A stretch of 64,000 bases of DNA from Amycolatopsis pretoriensis (GTDB taxonomy: Bacteria; Actinomycetota; Actinomycetes; Mycobacteriales; Pseudonocardiaceae), in the NCBI RefSeq assembly GCF_900107925.1, contig NZ_FNUJ01000012.1, positions 62,001 through 126,000 of the forward strand. The letters run 5' to 3'. How positions within the stretch are numbered: position 1 is the first letter of the stretch; each line of letters begins with the position of its first letter. Below, one piece after another: positions 47,965-57,487 of the stretch. A program made the translations under genes and the position numbers. The notes under the pieces are model-generated. The model did no database searches, was not told where the DNA came from, and saw only the letters and a list, made by a program, of their open reading frames with translations.

Positions 47965-50493
47965 ATGCGTGCAGTCCGCCGGTTCACCGTTCGCGCCAGC
48001 CTGCCCGAGTCGCTGTCCGGCCTGGGCGCGCTCGCCACCAACCTGCGCTGGACGTGGCACCCGCCGACGCGCGACCTGTTCGCGTCGATGGACGCCGAGC
48101 TGTTCAACGCCGTGCGCGACCCGCTGCGGATGCTCACCGCGCTGCCGCCCGCCCGGCTGGACGAGCTCGCCGTCGACGACGACTTCCTCGCCCGGGCGCG
48201 CGAAGCGGCCGCGGACCTGGAGAAGTACCTCTCGGAACCGCGCTGGTACCAGCAGCGCGACGACTCCGACCTGCCGCCCGCGGTCGCCTACTTCTCGATG
48301 GAGTTCGGCGTCACCGAAGCCCTGCCGAACTACTCCGGCGGCCTCGGCGTCCTGGCCGGCGACCACCTCAAGGCCGCGTCCGACCTGGGCGTGCCGATGG
48401 TCGGCGTCGGGCTGCTCTACCGCAACGGCTACTTCCGCCAGTCGCTCTCGCTCGACGGCTGGCAGGTCGAGCACTACCCGGTGATCGACCCGAACGCGTT
48501 CCCCCTGGAACTGCTGACCGCGGGCGGCCGCCCGGTGCTGATCGGCGTCGCCATGCCCGGCGGGCGCGAGCTGTGCGCGCAGATCTGGCAGGCGCGCGTC
48601 GGGCGGGTGCCGCTGCTGCTGCTCGACACCGACACCGAGGCCAACGACGAGGACCTGCGCGGCGTCACCGACCGGCTCTACGGCGGCGACGCCGACCACC
48701 GGCTGCGGCAGGAGATCCTGGCCGGCATCGGCGGCTTCCGCGCGGTCCGCAAGTACTGCGAGCTGACCGGCCACCCGCAACCCATGGTGTTTCACACGAA
48801 CGAGGGACACGCGGGCTTTCTCGGGCTGGAGCGCGCCCGCGAGATCGTCCAGGCCGACGGGCTCGCGTTCGACGAGGCCATGCCCGCCGTCCGCGCCGGG
48901 ACGCTGTTCACCACGCACACGCCGGTCAGCGCGGGCATCGACCGGTTCCCGGTGGACCTGGTCCAGCGCTACTTCACCGACGGCAGGCTCGTCCCGGACA
49001 TCGACCCGCGACGCGTGCTCGCGCTCGGCGCCGAGGACAACCCCGGGCTGTTCAACATGGCGCACATGGGCCTGCGGCTGGCGCAGCGCGCGAACGGCGT
49101 CTCGCAGCTGCACGGGCGCGTCACGCGGAAGATGTTCTCGCGGCTGTGGCCCGGGTTCGACCACGACGAGGTGCCGATCTCGTCGGTGACCAACGGCGTC
49201 CACGGCCCGACGTGGGTGGCACGCGAGCTGAGCACGCTGCTCGGCCGCGAGTGGGGCCTCGACGTCGGCGAGGGACCGCTGCGCGACGGAGTGTCCGACG
49301 CGCAGCTGTGGGGCCTGCGGCGCGACCTGCGCGAGAAGCTGGTGCACGAGGTCCGGCGGCGGGTGCGGGCGGCGTGGCTGCAGCGCGGCGCCTCACCGCT
49401 GGAGCTGGGCTGGGTCGACTCGGTGTTCGACCCGGACGTGCTGACGGTCGGGTTCGCCCGCCGCGTCCCGACGTACAAGCGGCTGACGCTGATGCTGCGC
49501 GACCCCGAGCGGCTGCGCACGCTGCTGCTGCACGAGGACCGGCCGATCCAGGTCGTCGTCGCGGGCAAGTCGCACCCGGCCGACGAGAACGGCAAGCAGC
49601 TGATCCAGCAGATCGTCCGGTTCGTCGACGGCGCGGACGTCCGGCACCGGATCGTCTTCCTGCCGGACTACGACATGTCGATGGCCCGGTACCTCTACCG
49701 CGGCTGCGACGTCTGGCTGAACAACCCGGTGCGGCCCCTGGAAGCGTGCGGGACGTCGGGCATGAAGTCGGCGCTGAACGGCGGGCTCAACCTGTCCATC
49801 CGCGACGGCTGGTGGGACGAGTGCTACGACGGCAGCAACGGCTGGGCGATCCCGACCGCGGACGGCGTCGCCGACCCGCTGCGCCGCGACGACCTCGAGG
49901 CGGCGGCGCTGTACGAGCTGCTCGGCCAGCAGATCGCGCCGCTGTTCTACGACCGCTCGGACGGCGGCGTCCCGACCGGCTGGCTGTCGATGGTGTGGCA
50001 CACCCTGGAAACGCTCGGGCCGCGGGTCCAGGCGTCCCGGATGGTCCGCGAGTACGTGGACAACGGCTACCTGCCGGCGTCCCGCATGGTGGCGGCGGCC
50101 ACGGGCGACGGCTACCGCGGCGCGCTGTCGCTGGCGGACTACCGCACCAAGCTGGAGGTGTCGTGGCCACGGCTGCGCATCTTCGACTCGGAGCTGCTGA
50201 TCGAGGCGGCCGAGCCCCTGGTGGTGGGCACGGAGGTGACGATCCGGGCCCGCATCGACCTGGCCGGCCTCGATCCGTCCGAAGTGGACATCCAGGCGGT
50301 GGTCGGCCGGGTCGGCGACGACGACGAGCTGCGCGACGCGGTGACGGTCCCGATGACGGCGGACGGCATCGGCGCGTTCGCGGCGCGGTTGAAGCTGCCG
50401 CGGCCGGGGTCGATCGGGTACACGGTCCGGGTGCTGCCGAAGCACGGGCTGCTGGCCGCGCCGGCCGAACTGGCGCGGGTCGTCCTGGCCTGA
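47965..50493 (+). CDS. glgP: Alpha-glucan (glycogen) phosphorylase
   Basis: 842 residues from the ATG at 47965. Phosphorylase of the long GT35 branch with the extra N-terminal DUF3417 domain (SLSGLGALATNLRWTWHP). FSMEFGVTEALPNYSGGLGV, MVFHTNEGHAGFL and the PLP-binding RPLEACGTSGMKSALNGG with the Schiff-base lysine are visible. It releases glucose 1-phosphate from glycogen or maltodextrin. The promoter region is shared with the divergent metallopeptidase gene (133 bp apart). No other glycogen genes are in the window. Confidence 0.95.
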   Translation: MRAVRRFTVRASLPESLSGLGALATNLRWTWHPPTRDLFASMDAELFNAVRDPLRMLTALPPARLDELAVDDDFLARAREAAADLEKYLSEPRWYQQRDDSDLPPAVAYFSMEFGVTEALPNYSGGLGVLAGDHLKAASDLGVPMVGVGLLYRNGYFRQSLSLDGWQVEHYPVIDPNAFPLELLTAGGRPVLIGVAMPGGRELCAQIWQARVGRVPLLLLDTDTEANDEDLRGVTDRLYGGDADHRLRQEILAGIGGFRAVRKYCELTGHPQPMVFHTNEGHAGFLGLERAREIVQADGLAFDEAMPAVRAGTLFTTHTPVSAGIDRFPVDLVQRYFTDGRLVPDIDPRRVLALGAEDNPGLFNMAHMGLRLAQRANGVSQLHGRVTRKMFSRLWPGFDHDEVPISSVTNGVHGPTWVARELSTLLGREWGLDVGEGPLRDGVSDAQLWGLRRDLREKLVHEVRRRVRAAWLQRGASPLELGWVDSVFDPDVLTVGFARRVPTYKRLTLMLRDPERLRTLLLHEDRPIQVVVAGKSHPADENGKQLIQQIVRFVDGADVRHRIVFLPDYDMSMARYLYRGCDVWLNNPVRPLEACGTSGMKSALNGGLNLSIRDGWWDECYDGSNGWAIPTADGVADPLRRDDLEAAALYELLGQQIAPLFYDRSDGGVPTGWLSMVWHTLETLGPRVQASRMVREYVDNGYLPASRMVAAATGDGYRGALSLADYRTKLEVSWPRLRIFDSELLIEAAEPLVVGTEVTIRARIDLAGLDPSEVDIQAVVGRVGDDDELRDAVTVPMTADGIGAFAARLKLPRPGSIGYTVRVLPKHGLLAAPAELARVVLA

Positions 50494-50556
50494 CCTGGAG
50501 TCGCTCCACCTCGAAATCGCTGCGCAGCAGGGCGTGCGCGGCGTTAGGTTGGACGC

Positions 50557-51543
50557 ATGCGCTTCGGAATGTTCGTCCCGCAGGGCTGGCGGCTCGACCT
50601 CGCCGGCATCGATCCCGCGGACCACTGGAAGACCATGCTCGGCCTCGCGAAGCACGCGGAGGCCGGGCCGTTCGAATCGATCTGGGTCTACGACCACTTC
50701 CACACCGTGCCCGTCCCGACCGAAGAGGCCACGCACGAGGCCTGGTCGCTGATCTCGGCGTTCGCCGCCGCGACGGACGCCGTGCGGCTCGGGCAGATGT
50801 GCACCTGCATGGGGTACCGCAACCCGGCCTACCTCGCGAAGGTCGCCGCCACCGCCGACACGATCTCCGGCGGCCGCGTCGAGATGGGCATCGGTGCCGG
50901 CTGGTACGAGCACGAGTGGCGGGCCTACGGCTACGGCTTCCCGGGCGCCGGTGAGCGGCTCGGCCAGCTCGACGAGGGCGTGCGGATCATGCGCGACCTC
51001 TGGACGACCGGGAAGTCCACACTGGACGGGAAGCACTACCAGACGGACGGTGCCATCCTGCGTCCGCTGCCGCCGCAGGAAGGCGGCATCCCGCTGTGGA
51101 TCGCCGGTGGCGGCGAGAAGAAGACGCTCAAGATCGCCGCGAAGTACGCGAAGTACACGAACTTCGCCGGCGACCCCGAGACGTTCACCCGCAAGTCGGA
51201 GATCCTCGCGCAGCACTGCAAGGACGTCGGGACCGACTTCGACGCGATCGTCCGCTCGGTCAACCACAACGTGGTCATCGGGGAGACGGAGAAGGACGTC
51301 CAGGACAAGCTGGCCTGGCTGAAGTCCCACCTCGACAAGTACGCGCCGGCGGACGCGGCGGAGCGCTGGCACGGCGTCTTCGTGAACAGCCCCACCACCG
51401 GCACGCCCGAGCAGGTCACCGAAAAGCTCGCCGCCTTGGGCGAGCTGGGCATGTCCTACGCGATCTTCAACTTCCCGGAAGCCGCGTACGACCGCTCCGG
51501 CATCGACCTGTTCACCGAGAAGGTCGCTCCGGCGCTCGCCTAG
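50557..51543 (+). CDS. LLM-class F420-dependent oxidoreductase
   Basis: 328 residues, ATG at 50557. A -10-like TAGGTT ends 8 bases before the ATG and no ribosome site is visible, so the mRNA is probably leaderless. Luciferase-like TIM barrel with MRFGMFVPQGW, SIWVYDHFHTVP and GRVEMGIGAGWYEHEW, the pattern of actinobacterial F420-dependent LLM enzymes. Substrate unknown. Its stop overlaps the convergent rhodanese gene by 4 nt. Confidence 0.88.
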   Translation: MRFGMFVPQGWRLDLAGIDPADHWKTMLGLAKHAEAGPFESIWVYDHFHTVPVPTEEATHEAWSLISAFAAATDAVRLGQMCTCMGYRNPAYLAKVAATADTISGGRVEMGIGAGWYEHEWRAYGYGFPGAGERLGQLDEGVRIMRDLWTTGKSTLDGKHYQTDGAILRPLPPQEGGIPLWIAGGGEKKTLKIAAKYAKYTNFAGDPETFTRKSEILAQHCKDVGTDFDAIVRSVNHNVVIGETEKDVQDKLAWLKSHLDKYAPADAAERWHGVFVNSPTTGTPEQVTEKLAALGELGMSYAIFNFPEAAYDRSGIDLFTEKVAPALA

Positions 51544-51935
51544 GGCACCGCGGGGCTGCCGCCGGTCTCCACCGGGAGGCCGGCGGCAGCCCACGCGCGG
51601 AAGCCGCCTTCGAGGTCGGTCGCGCGGGGAAGTCCCAGCCGCTGCAGGTCGGCGGCCGCCAGGCTCGACGAGTAACCCTCGTTGCACAGCACGACGACCG
51701 TCGAGTCGGCCGTCACGCCGGGCAGCTTCCACTCGCTGTCCGGCGCCAGCCGCCACTCCAGGTGGATCCGCTCGACGACCACCGAGCCCGGGATCTCGCC
51801 CTCGGCCTCCCGGTTCGCCAGCGGCCGGATGTCGACGAGCAGCGCGCCCGCCTCCTGCAGCTCGCGGGCCTTTTCCGGGCCGACGCGGTCCAATCCGGAC
51901 CGCGCGTCGGCCAGGAACGAATCGATGGCGCTCAT
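51540..51935 (-). CDS. Rhodanese-like domain protein
   Basis: 131 residues. Single rhodanese domain with LLVDIRPLANREAEGEIPGS and the active-site loop VVLCNEGYSSSLAA, cysteine at about residue 84. It overlaps the cysteine dioxygenase gene by 4 nt, so the two are translated as a pair. This suggests handling of sulfane sulfur alongside cysteine oxidation. Confidence 0.88.
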   Translation of the reverse strand: MSAIDSFLADARSGLDRVGPEKARELQEAGALLVDIRPLANREAEGEIPGSVVVERIHLEWRLAPDSEWKLPGVTADSTVVVLCNEGYSSSLAAADLQRLGLPRATDLEGGFRAWAAAGLPVETGGSPAVP

Positions 51936-52477
51936 CCGTGGACGATAGCGGGCAGCGGCGGGATTTCGGCCGGGACGTCGGCGAGCGTCGTGTACTCGCG
52001 CGTCGGGACCAGCGGCGGCGAGTACGCGTGGACGCTCGCCGCGGGCGCGTCACCGATGCCGGTGACCTGGTGCGCGCGGCCGGCGCCGAAGCCGATGCCT
52101 TCACCGGCGACGTGCGTGCGCCGCCGGATCGGGCCGCCGGGGTAGCGGTACTCCTCACCCAGCTCGCCCTGCAGCACGGTGAACGAGCCGGACGCGCCGC
52201 CGTGGTCGTGCGGCTTGGTGTGCTGGCCGGGCAGCCACGACAGCAGCCACAGCTCGACGCCGTCGGTCAGGGCCAGCCGGGCCCACCACCGCCGGTCTTC
52301 GTCGAAGCGCAGGATGTCCTTGACGCTCGTGGTCAGCTCGGTCGTGACGGTGGCCGTCAGGTCCGCCAGCTCGCGCGGCGTCCACAGCAGCCGCGAGGGG
52401 TGCAGCAGCTGGGGCAGCAGCGGGTCGGTCAGCCGCGGGTGGATCTCGACGGCGGGACGGACGAGGGAAGTGGTCAA
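51932..52477 (-). CDS. Cysteine dioxygenase
   Basis: 181 residues from a TTG at 52477 with GAGGAG nine bases upstream. Cupin with the iron ligands in TKPHDHGGASGSFTVL (two histidines) and GRAHQVTG (third histidine), as in bacterial CDO. It oxidises L-cysteine to cysteine sulfinate. Upstream lies a short leader peptide gene. Paired with the rhodanese gene. Confidence 0.9.
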   Translation of the reverse strand: MTTSLVRPAVEIHPRLTDPLLPQLLHPSRLLWTPRELADLTATVTTELTTSVKDILRFDEDRRWWARLALTDGVELWLLSWLPGQHTKPHDHGGASGSFTVLQGELGEEYRYPGGPIRRRTHVAGEGIGFGAGRAHQVTGIGDAPAASVHAYSPPLVPTREYTTLADVPAEIPPLPAIVHG

Positions 52478-52541
52478 CGCGGGTGCTCCTCGGACGCGAA
52501 GGTGATCAGGACGCGAGGCAGCGCGGCACCGCAGGAGAAGA

Positions 52542-52655
52542 TCAGCGAAGCCGCGCCCGCGTACACCCGGCCGAAGCGACGAGGAGCAGGTCGATCGCAC
52601 GACGGCGCCAGAACGAGCCCCGGGTGACCGGGGTCGCGTGCACGTCGGCTGACAT
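52542..52655 (-). CDS. Putative cysteine-operon leader peptide
   Basis: 37 residues from the ATG at 52655 with AGGATCA upstream. The C-terminal part WRRRAIDLLLVASAGCTRAR follows the RR-x-x-DL-x-x-x-S-A-x-C pattern of short actinobacterial leader peptides found before sulfur-metabolism genes. It ends 64 bp before the cysteine dioxygenase start. Ribosome behaviour at its single cysteine codon could control read-through (inference). The 321-bp gap 52478-52798 holds nothing else recognisable besides this and the ABC gene promoter. Confidence 0.6.
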   Translation of the reverse strand: MSADVHATPVTRGSFWRRRAIDLLLVASAGCTRARLR

Positions 52656-52798
52656 GGTCGTGATCCTGCCACACCGGCGTGGCGTGAGGCACTTCCCGCG
52701 TGCGGCGTTCCACTTCGTGGACACGCTCCGACCTGCCGGTTCGCCGTCTCACCCGGGCGGGTGCGCACGCGCGCACGTCGGCAGACAGAATGGGCCTC

Positions 52799-53611
52799 GT
52801 GAGCGAGCCGATCCAGCCCAGCGAACTTGACGACCTCGTGGTCCGGATGGCCGGTGTCGGCGTCCGCCGGGGGACCAACGACCTCCTCGCCGGCCTCGAC
52901 TGGACCGTGGAACTGGACGAGCGCTGGGTGGTGCTCGGGCCGAACGGCGCGGGCAAGACCACCCTGCTGCGCCTCGCCGCGGCCGAGCTGCACCCGACGA
53001 CCGGCGAGGTCGACCTGCTCGGCGAGCGGATCGGCCGGGTCAACATCTTCGACCTGCGTCCGCGCATCGGCTTCACGTCGGCGGCCATCGCCCAGCGCGT
53101 GCCGGGTGACGAGCTGGTCAAGGACGTCGTGGTCAGCGCCGGCTACGCGGTGCTCGGCCGCTGGCGTGAGGAATACGACACCCTCGACACCGCCCGCGCG
53201 ACCGAGCTGCTCGAAGCGATGGGCATCGGCAACCTGGCCGAGCGCACGTTCGGCACGCTGTCCGAGGGTGAGCGCAAGCGCGCGCTGATCGCCCGATCGC
53301 TGATGACCGACCCGGAGATGCTGCTGCTCGACGAGCCCGCCGCCGGGCTCGACCTGGGCGGCCGCGAGGACCTGGTCGCGCGGCTGTCCGACCTGGCGAT
53401 GGACCCCGACGCGCCGGCCCTGGTCCTGGTCACCCACCACGTCGAGGAGATCCCGCCCGGGTTCACCCACGCGCTGCTCCTGCGCGACGGCCAGGCGGTG
53501 GTGTCCGGCCTGGTCGACGACGTCATCACCAGCGAAAACCTGTCGAAGACGTTCGACCAGGACCTCGTGCTGGAGCGCTCCGGGGATCGCTTCTTCGCCC
53601 GCCGTCGCTAA
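52799..53611 (+). CDS. ABC transporter ATP-binding protein
   Basis: 270 residues from the GTG at 52799; a CAGAAT -10-like element ends 8 bases upstream, compatible with a leaderless start, and an ATG at 52790 is an alternative. Walker A VLGPNGAGKTTLL (about residues 46-58), signature TLSEGERKR, Walker B MLLLDEPAAGLD and H-loop VTHHVEE. No permease gene is adjacent, so the partner and substrate are unknown. Confidence 0.88.
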   Translation: MSEPIQPSELDDLVVRMAGVGVRRGTNDLLAGLDWTVELDERWVVLGPNGAGKTTLLRLAAAELHPTTGEVDLLGERIGRVNIFDLRPRIGFTSAAIAQRVPGDELVKDVVVSAGYAVLGRWREEYDTLDTARATELLEAMGIGNLAERTFGTLSEGERKRALIARSLMTDPEMLLLDEPAAGLDLGGREDLVARLSDLAMDPDAPALVLVTHHVEEIPPGFTHALLLRDGQAVVSGLVDDVITSENLSKTFDQDLVLERSGDRFFARRR

Positions 53612-53666
53612 GCTGTCGCTTACCGACCGGTAGCCTGCTGGCAGTCCGTCAACGAGGAGGAGTGAC

Positions 53667-54446
53667 GTGGGAGAGTTCGTAACCCTCGAGGTCAAGGACG
53701 GGGTCGGCACGATCCGGCTCGACCGCCCGCCGGTCAACGCCCTGAACGCCCAGGTCACCGCCGAACTCGCCGAGCTGGCGAAGGAAGCCACCGAGCGCGA
53801 CGACGTCCGCGCGGTGATCCTCTACGGCGGCGAGAAGACCTTCGCGGGCGGTGCGGACATCAAGGAGATGGCCACCCGCACCTACCCGGAGATCGCCAAG
53901 TTCGGCGCGAACCTCACCGGCACGCTCGCGGCCATCGCGAACATCCCGAAGCCGGTCGTCGCGGCCGTCACCGGATACGCCCTCGGCGGCGGCCTGGAAC
54001 TGGCGCTGACCGCGGACTGGCGCGTCGCCGGCGACAACGTCAAGGTCGGCCAGCCCGAGATCCAGCTCGGCGTCATCCCCGGCGCGGGCGGCACCCAGCG
54101 CCTCGCCCGGCTGATCGGGCCGAGCAAGACCAAGGACATCGTCTACACCGGACGGTTCGTCAAGGCCGAAGAGGCGCTGCGGCTGGGGATCGTCGACCAG
54201 GTCGTCGCCCCGGACGACGTCTACGCGGCGGCGCACAAATGGGCGTCCCAATTCGCGAACGGCCCCGCGGTGGCGCTGCGCGCGGCGAAGGCGGCCATCG
54301 ACGGCGGCCTCGACATGGACCTGCCGAACGCGCTCAAGCTCGAATCGCACCTGTTCGCCGCGCTGTGGGCGACCGAAGACCAGCGGAACGGCATGAAGTC
54401 GTTCATCGAAAACGGGCCCGGCAAGGCCACTTTCGAAGGGAAATGA
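53667..54446 (+). CDS. Enoyl-CoA hydratase/isomerase family protein
   Basis: 259 residues, GTG with GAGGAGGAG upstream. Crotonase fold: AGGADIKEMATRT oxyanion loop, GYALGGGLELALTADWRV and QPEIQLGVIPGAGGTQRL with the catalytic glutamate. It hydrates trans-2-enoyl-CoA in beta-oxidation. A TACC-GACC-GGTA element at about 53621-53632 in the promoter could be a regulator site. Four bases separate it from the next gene. Confidence 0.9.
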   Translation: MGEFVTLEVKDGVGTIRLDRPPVNALNAQVTAELAELAKEATERDDVRAVILYGGEKTFAGGADIKEMATRTYPEIAKFGANLTGTLAAIANIPKPVVAAVTGYALGGGLELALTADWRVAGDNVKVGQPEIQLGVIPGAGGTQRLARLIGPSKTKDIVYTGRFVKAEEALRLGIVDQVVAPDDVYAAAHKWASQFANGPAVALRAAKAAIDGGLDMDLPNALKLESHLFAALWATEDQRNGMKSFIENGPGKATFEGK

Positions 54447-54450
54447 CGCC

Positions 54451-55416
54451 TTGACCGACGTGAACGACCCGGCCCCGAACCCGCACGCCACCGCCGAAGA
54501 GGTCCAGGCGGCCTACGCCGACCCCAAGCTGGCGAACGTGCTGTACCACGACTGGGAAGCCGGCACCTACGACGAGAAGTGGTCGATCTCGTACGACGAG
54601 CGCTGCATCTCCTACGCCACCGACGTGTTCAACGCCGTCGCGGGCGAGGACGGCCAGCCCTACCAGCACGCGATGGAGCTGGGCAGCGGCACGGGCTTCT
54701 TCCTGCTGAACCTCATGCAGGGCGGCGTCGCCAAGAAGGGGTCGGTCACCGACCTCTCTCCCGGCATGGTCCAGGTCGCGCTGCGCAACGCCGAGAAGCT
54801 CGGCCTCGACGTCGACGGCCGGGTCGCCGACGCCGAGCGCATCCCGTACGACGACAACACGTTCGACCTCGTCGTCGGGCACGCGGTGCTGCACCACATC
54901 CCGGACGTCCAGGCGGCGTTCCGCGAGGTGCTGCGCGTGCTCAAGCCGGGTGGCCGGTTCGTGTTCGCGGGCGAGCCGACCAAGGTCGGCGACTTCTACG
55001 CCCGCAAGCTCGGCCAGTTCACGTGGTTCCTGACCACGCGTGTGACGAAGCTGCCCGCGCTGAGCGGCTGGCGCCGTCCGCAGGAGGAGCTCGACGAGTC
55101 CTCCCGCGCCGCCGCGCTGGAAGCCGTGGTCGACATCCACACCTTCGACCCGTCGGAGCTGGAGTCGTGGGCCCGCGGTGCGGGTGCCCAGGACGTCCAC
55201 GCGGTCACCGAGGAGTTCGCCGCGGCCCTGGCCGGCTGGCCGATCCGGACGTTCGAAGCCGCCGTGCCGCAGGAGAAGCTGACCGTGCGCTGGCGGCTGT
55301 TCGCCTACCGCCTGTGGCTGCGGCTGTCCGCTGTGGACAAGAAGGTGCTGTCGAAGATCCTGCCGCGCGAGCTGTTCTACAACGTGATGATCACCGGGAC
55401 CAAGCGGCCGTCCTGA
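54451..55416 (+). CDS. SAM-dependent class I methyltransferase
   Basis: 321 residues from the TTG at 54451, four bases after the hydratase stop. SAM motif AMELGSGTGFFLLNLM (about residues 74-89), then VTDLSPGMVQVAL and VVGHAVLHHIPD. An N-terminal 60-residue helical extension and a long C-terminal segment (LPRELFYNVMITGTKRP end) suggest a large or membrane-associated substrate. Substrate unknown. Confidence 0.85.
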   Translation: MTDVNDPAPNPHATAEEVQAAYADPKLANVLYHDWEAGTYDEKWSISYDERCISYATDVFNAVAGEDGQPYQHAMELGSGTGFFLLNLMQGGVAKKGSVTDLSPGMVQVALRNAEKLGLDVDGRVADAERIPYDDNTFDLVVGHAVLHHIPDVQAAFREVLRVLKPGGRFVFAGEPTKVGDFYARKLGQFTWFLTTRVTKLPALSGWRRPQEELDESSRAAALEAVVDIHTFDPSELESWARGAGAQDVHAVTEEFAAALAGWPIRTFEAAVPQEKLTVRWRLFAYRLWLRLSAVDKKVLSKILPRELFYNVMITGTKRPS

Positions 55417-55417
55417 A

Positions 55418-56578
55418 TTGGCGTATTCGTTCAGCCTCGGCGACGTCGCCTACCTGCGTTCCGACGCGGGTGCGGCGGCGGTCGCCGAGGTTTCGGCCCT
55501 GCCGCTGACCGACCACATCGCTTCGGTCGCGGCCGTTCGTCGTCTCGTGGGCGAGGAGCACGCGGCCGCGGTGCTGGAAACCGTGCTGCTGCGCCGGAAA
55601 GCCGTCGGCAAACTGTCCGGTGTGGACTGGCTGTTCACCTCGGACGCGCTCCAGCAGGCGAGTGCGTCGATCGTGGCGCGGCACCGGGCTTCGCGCCTGG
55701 CCGGCCTCGACGTCCACGACGTCACGTGCTCGGTCGGTGCCGACCTGGTCGAAATCGCGCGGGTGGCGCGGCGCGTGCTCGGGTCCGATCTGGATCCGGT
55801 GCGGCTGGAAATGGCGCGGCACAACGGTCTTTCGGCGAATGTCGCGTTCGGGCTCGTCCGCGCCGACGCGCTGCGCCCGGTGAGCCGGTCCGGTGTGGTC
55901 GTCGCCGACCCCGCCCGCCGTGACTCCGCCGGGCGCCGGGCGTGGAAACCCGCGGACTTCGCCCCGCCGCTGGATGGCCTGGTCGAGGCCTTCCCGGGAC
56001 GAGAACTGTCCGTGAAGTGCGCGCCCGGCCTCGACTTCGCGCTCACGCCGTGGGCGGACGAAGTCGAACTGGTGTCCCTGGACGGTCAAGTGCGCGAATC
56101 CTGCCTCTGGCGGGGTCTGGGCACCGGCGTCACGCGGCGGGCGACCGTGCTGCGTTCGGACGGGACGCAGTGGACGGTCACTGATGCGGAACCGGACGAA
56201 CTGCCGGTGCGGGAGCCGGGGGAGTGGATCGTCGACCCCGACGGCGCCGTCGTGCGCGCGGGACTGGTCCGGCACTACGCGGCACGGCACGGGTTGTGGC
56301 AACTGGACGAACGGATCGCGTACCTGACCGGTGACACCCCGCCACCCGGTGTGCGGGCGTTCCGCGTCCTGGAGCAGGGACCCTACAGTGAAAAGACACT
56401 GAAGGCCGTCCTCAAGCGACACGACGTCGGCCGGCTGGAGATCCTGGTGCGGGGCCTGGACGTCGATCCGGATGCGCTGCGGCGACGGCTGAAACCTCGG
56501 GGCGGCGCCGAAGCGTCGGTCGTGCTGACGCGGATCGGGCGATCACCAGTGGCGTTTCTGTGTCGCGCCGGAAAGTGA
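55418..56578 (+). CDS. THUMP-like domain methyltransferase-related protein
   Basis: 386 residues from a TTG one base after the previous stop. The middle has a SAM-methyltransferase fold (VHDVTCSVGADLVEIARVA, VLGSDLDPVRLEMARHN, VVVADPARR in place of motif IV). The C-terminal 100 residues match the THUMP-like domain of this actinobacterial family. Probably an RNA-modifying enzyme; activity not shown. Confidence 0.85.
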   Translation: MAYSFSLGDVAYLRSDAGAAAVAEVSALPLTDHIASVAAVRRLVGEEHAAAVLETVLLRRKAVGKLSGVDWLFTSDALQQASASIVARHRASRLAGLDVHDVTCSVGADLVEIARVARRVLGSDLDPVRLEMARHNGLSANVAFGLVRADALRPVSRSGVVVADPARRDSAGRRAWKPADFAPPLDGLVEAFPGRELSVKCAPGLDFALTPWADEVELVSLDGQVRESCLWRGLGTGVTRRATVLRSDGTQWTVTDAEPDELPVREPGEWIVDPDGAVVRAGLVRHYAARHGLWQLDERIAYLTGDTPPPGVRAFRVLEQGPYSEKTLKAVLKRHDVGRLEILVRGLDVDPDALRRRLKPRGGAEASVVLTRIGRSPVAFLCRAGK

Positions 56579-56660
56579 ACGGAAACTTTCGAGGGGTGGA
56601 ACTCCAGGTGAACGTGACGTAGGTTCCCCGGGTCGTCAAAGTTCCACTGGAGGGTTCGCC

Positions 56661-57425
56661 GTGTCCGGAAAATGGTCAAGTCTCGTCAAGCTCGCCGCCG
56701 CCGCGGCCATCGGCGCCACCGTCGCCTCGGGGGCGACCGCGCTCGCCGGGTCGGACGACGCGACGGCCGCCCGCTCGAAGGAGCCGGCCAACATCGGCCA
56801 GGTCAAGAACGACGTCAAGGCCTACTACGGCGACTACCTCGACGCCGCCGGCAAGCACCACTACTCCGAGACGAGCCGGTTCGCGAAGGACAGCAACCGC
56901 GTCGTCTCCGACGCGAAGCACTACCTGCAGCAGCAGCTCGGCCGCGTCAAGAACCCGGCGATCGTGCTCGACGTCGACGACACCGCCGAGGTCACCTACG
57001 GCTGGGAGGCCGACAACGACTTCGGCTTCGACCCGGTCAAGCAGCAGCAGGCGATCGACAACGGCACCTTCGTCGCCAACAAGCCGGTGCTGGAGCTGGC
57101 CAACTGGGCCGTGCAGCACGGCGTCAAGCTGTACTTCCTGACCGGCCGCAACGAGCTGCAGGGCCCGCAGTCGCTCAAGAACCTCGCGAACGAGGGCTAC
57201 CCGGCCCCGGCCGGCGCGTTCTTCAAGCCGAAGGTGACCGCGCCGGACTACCTGCCGTGCGGGCTGACCTGCACCACCGTCCAGTACAAGTCGGGCACGC
57301 GGGCGCACATCGAGGCGACCGGCGCGAAGATCGTCCTCAACGTCGGCGACCAGTTCAGCGACCTCGAGGGCGGCTACGCGCTGCGCCCGACCAAGCTGCC
57401 GAACCCGATGTACTACCTGCCCTGA
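56661..57425 (+). CDS. Secreted HAD-superfamily class B/IIIB-type acid phosphatase
   Basis: 254 residues, GTG with CTGGAGGG upstream. Signal peptide about residues 1-32 (LVKLAAAAAIGATVASGATA). HAD motif I VLDVDDTAEV with both aspartates, motif II FLTGRNE and motif IV GDQFSDLEGG are visible. It probably hydrolyses phosphomonoesters outside the cell. GTGGAACT at 56596 and AGTTCCAC at 56640 form a spaced inverted repeat around its promoter. Confidence 0.88.
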   Translation: MSGKWSSLVKLAAAAAIGATVASGATALAGSDDATAARSKEPANIGQVKNDVKAYYGDYLDAAGKHHYSETSRFAKDSNRVVSDAKHYLQQQLGRVKNPAIVLDVDDTAEVTYGWEADNDFGFDPVKQQQAIDNGTFVANKPVLELANWAVQHGVKLYFLTGRNELQGPQSLKNLANEGYPAPAGAFFKPKVTAPDYLPCGLTCTTVQYKSGTRAHIEATGAKIVLNVGDQFSDLEGGYALRPTKLPNPMYYLP

Positions 57426-57487
57426 GCCGGAATAACGGCCGGGCCCGGGGTGCTGCTCCTGGTACACGATTCTCTCGAGGAGCTGAC

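Noticed and set aside
53612..53666. TACC-GACC-GGTA element before the enoyl-CoA hydratase as a defined regulator site
   Set aside because: Arms are only four bases and no cognate regulator gene is adjacent; mentioned only as a possibility.
55330..55345. TGTGGACAA inside the methyltransferase gene as a DnaA box
   Set aside because: Single copy within coding sequence; not clustered.
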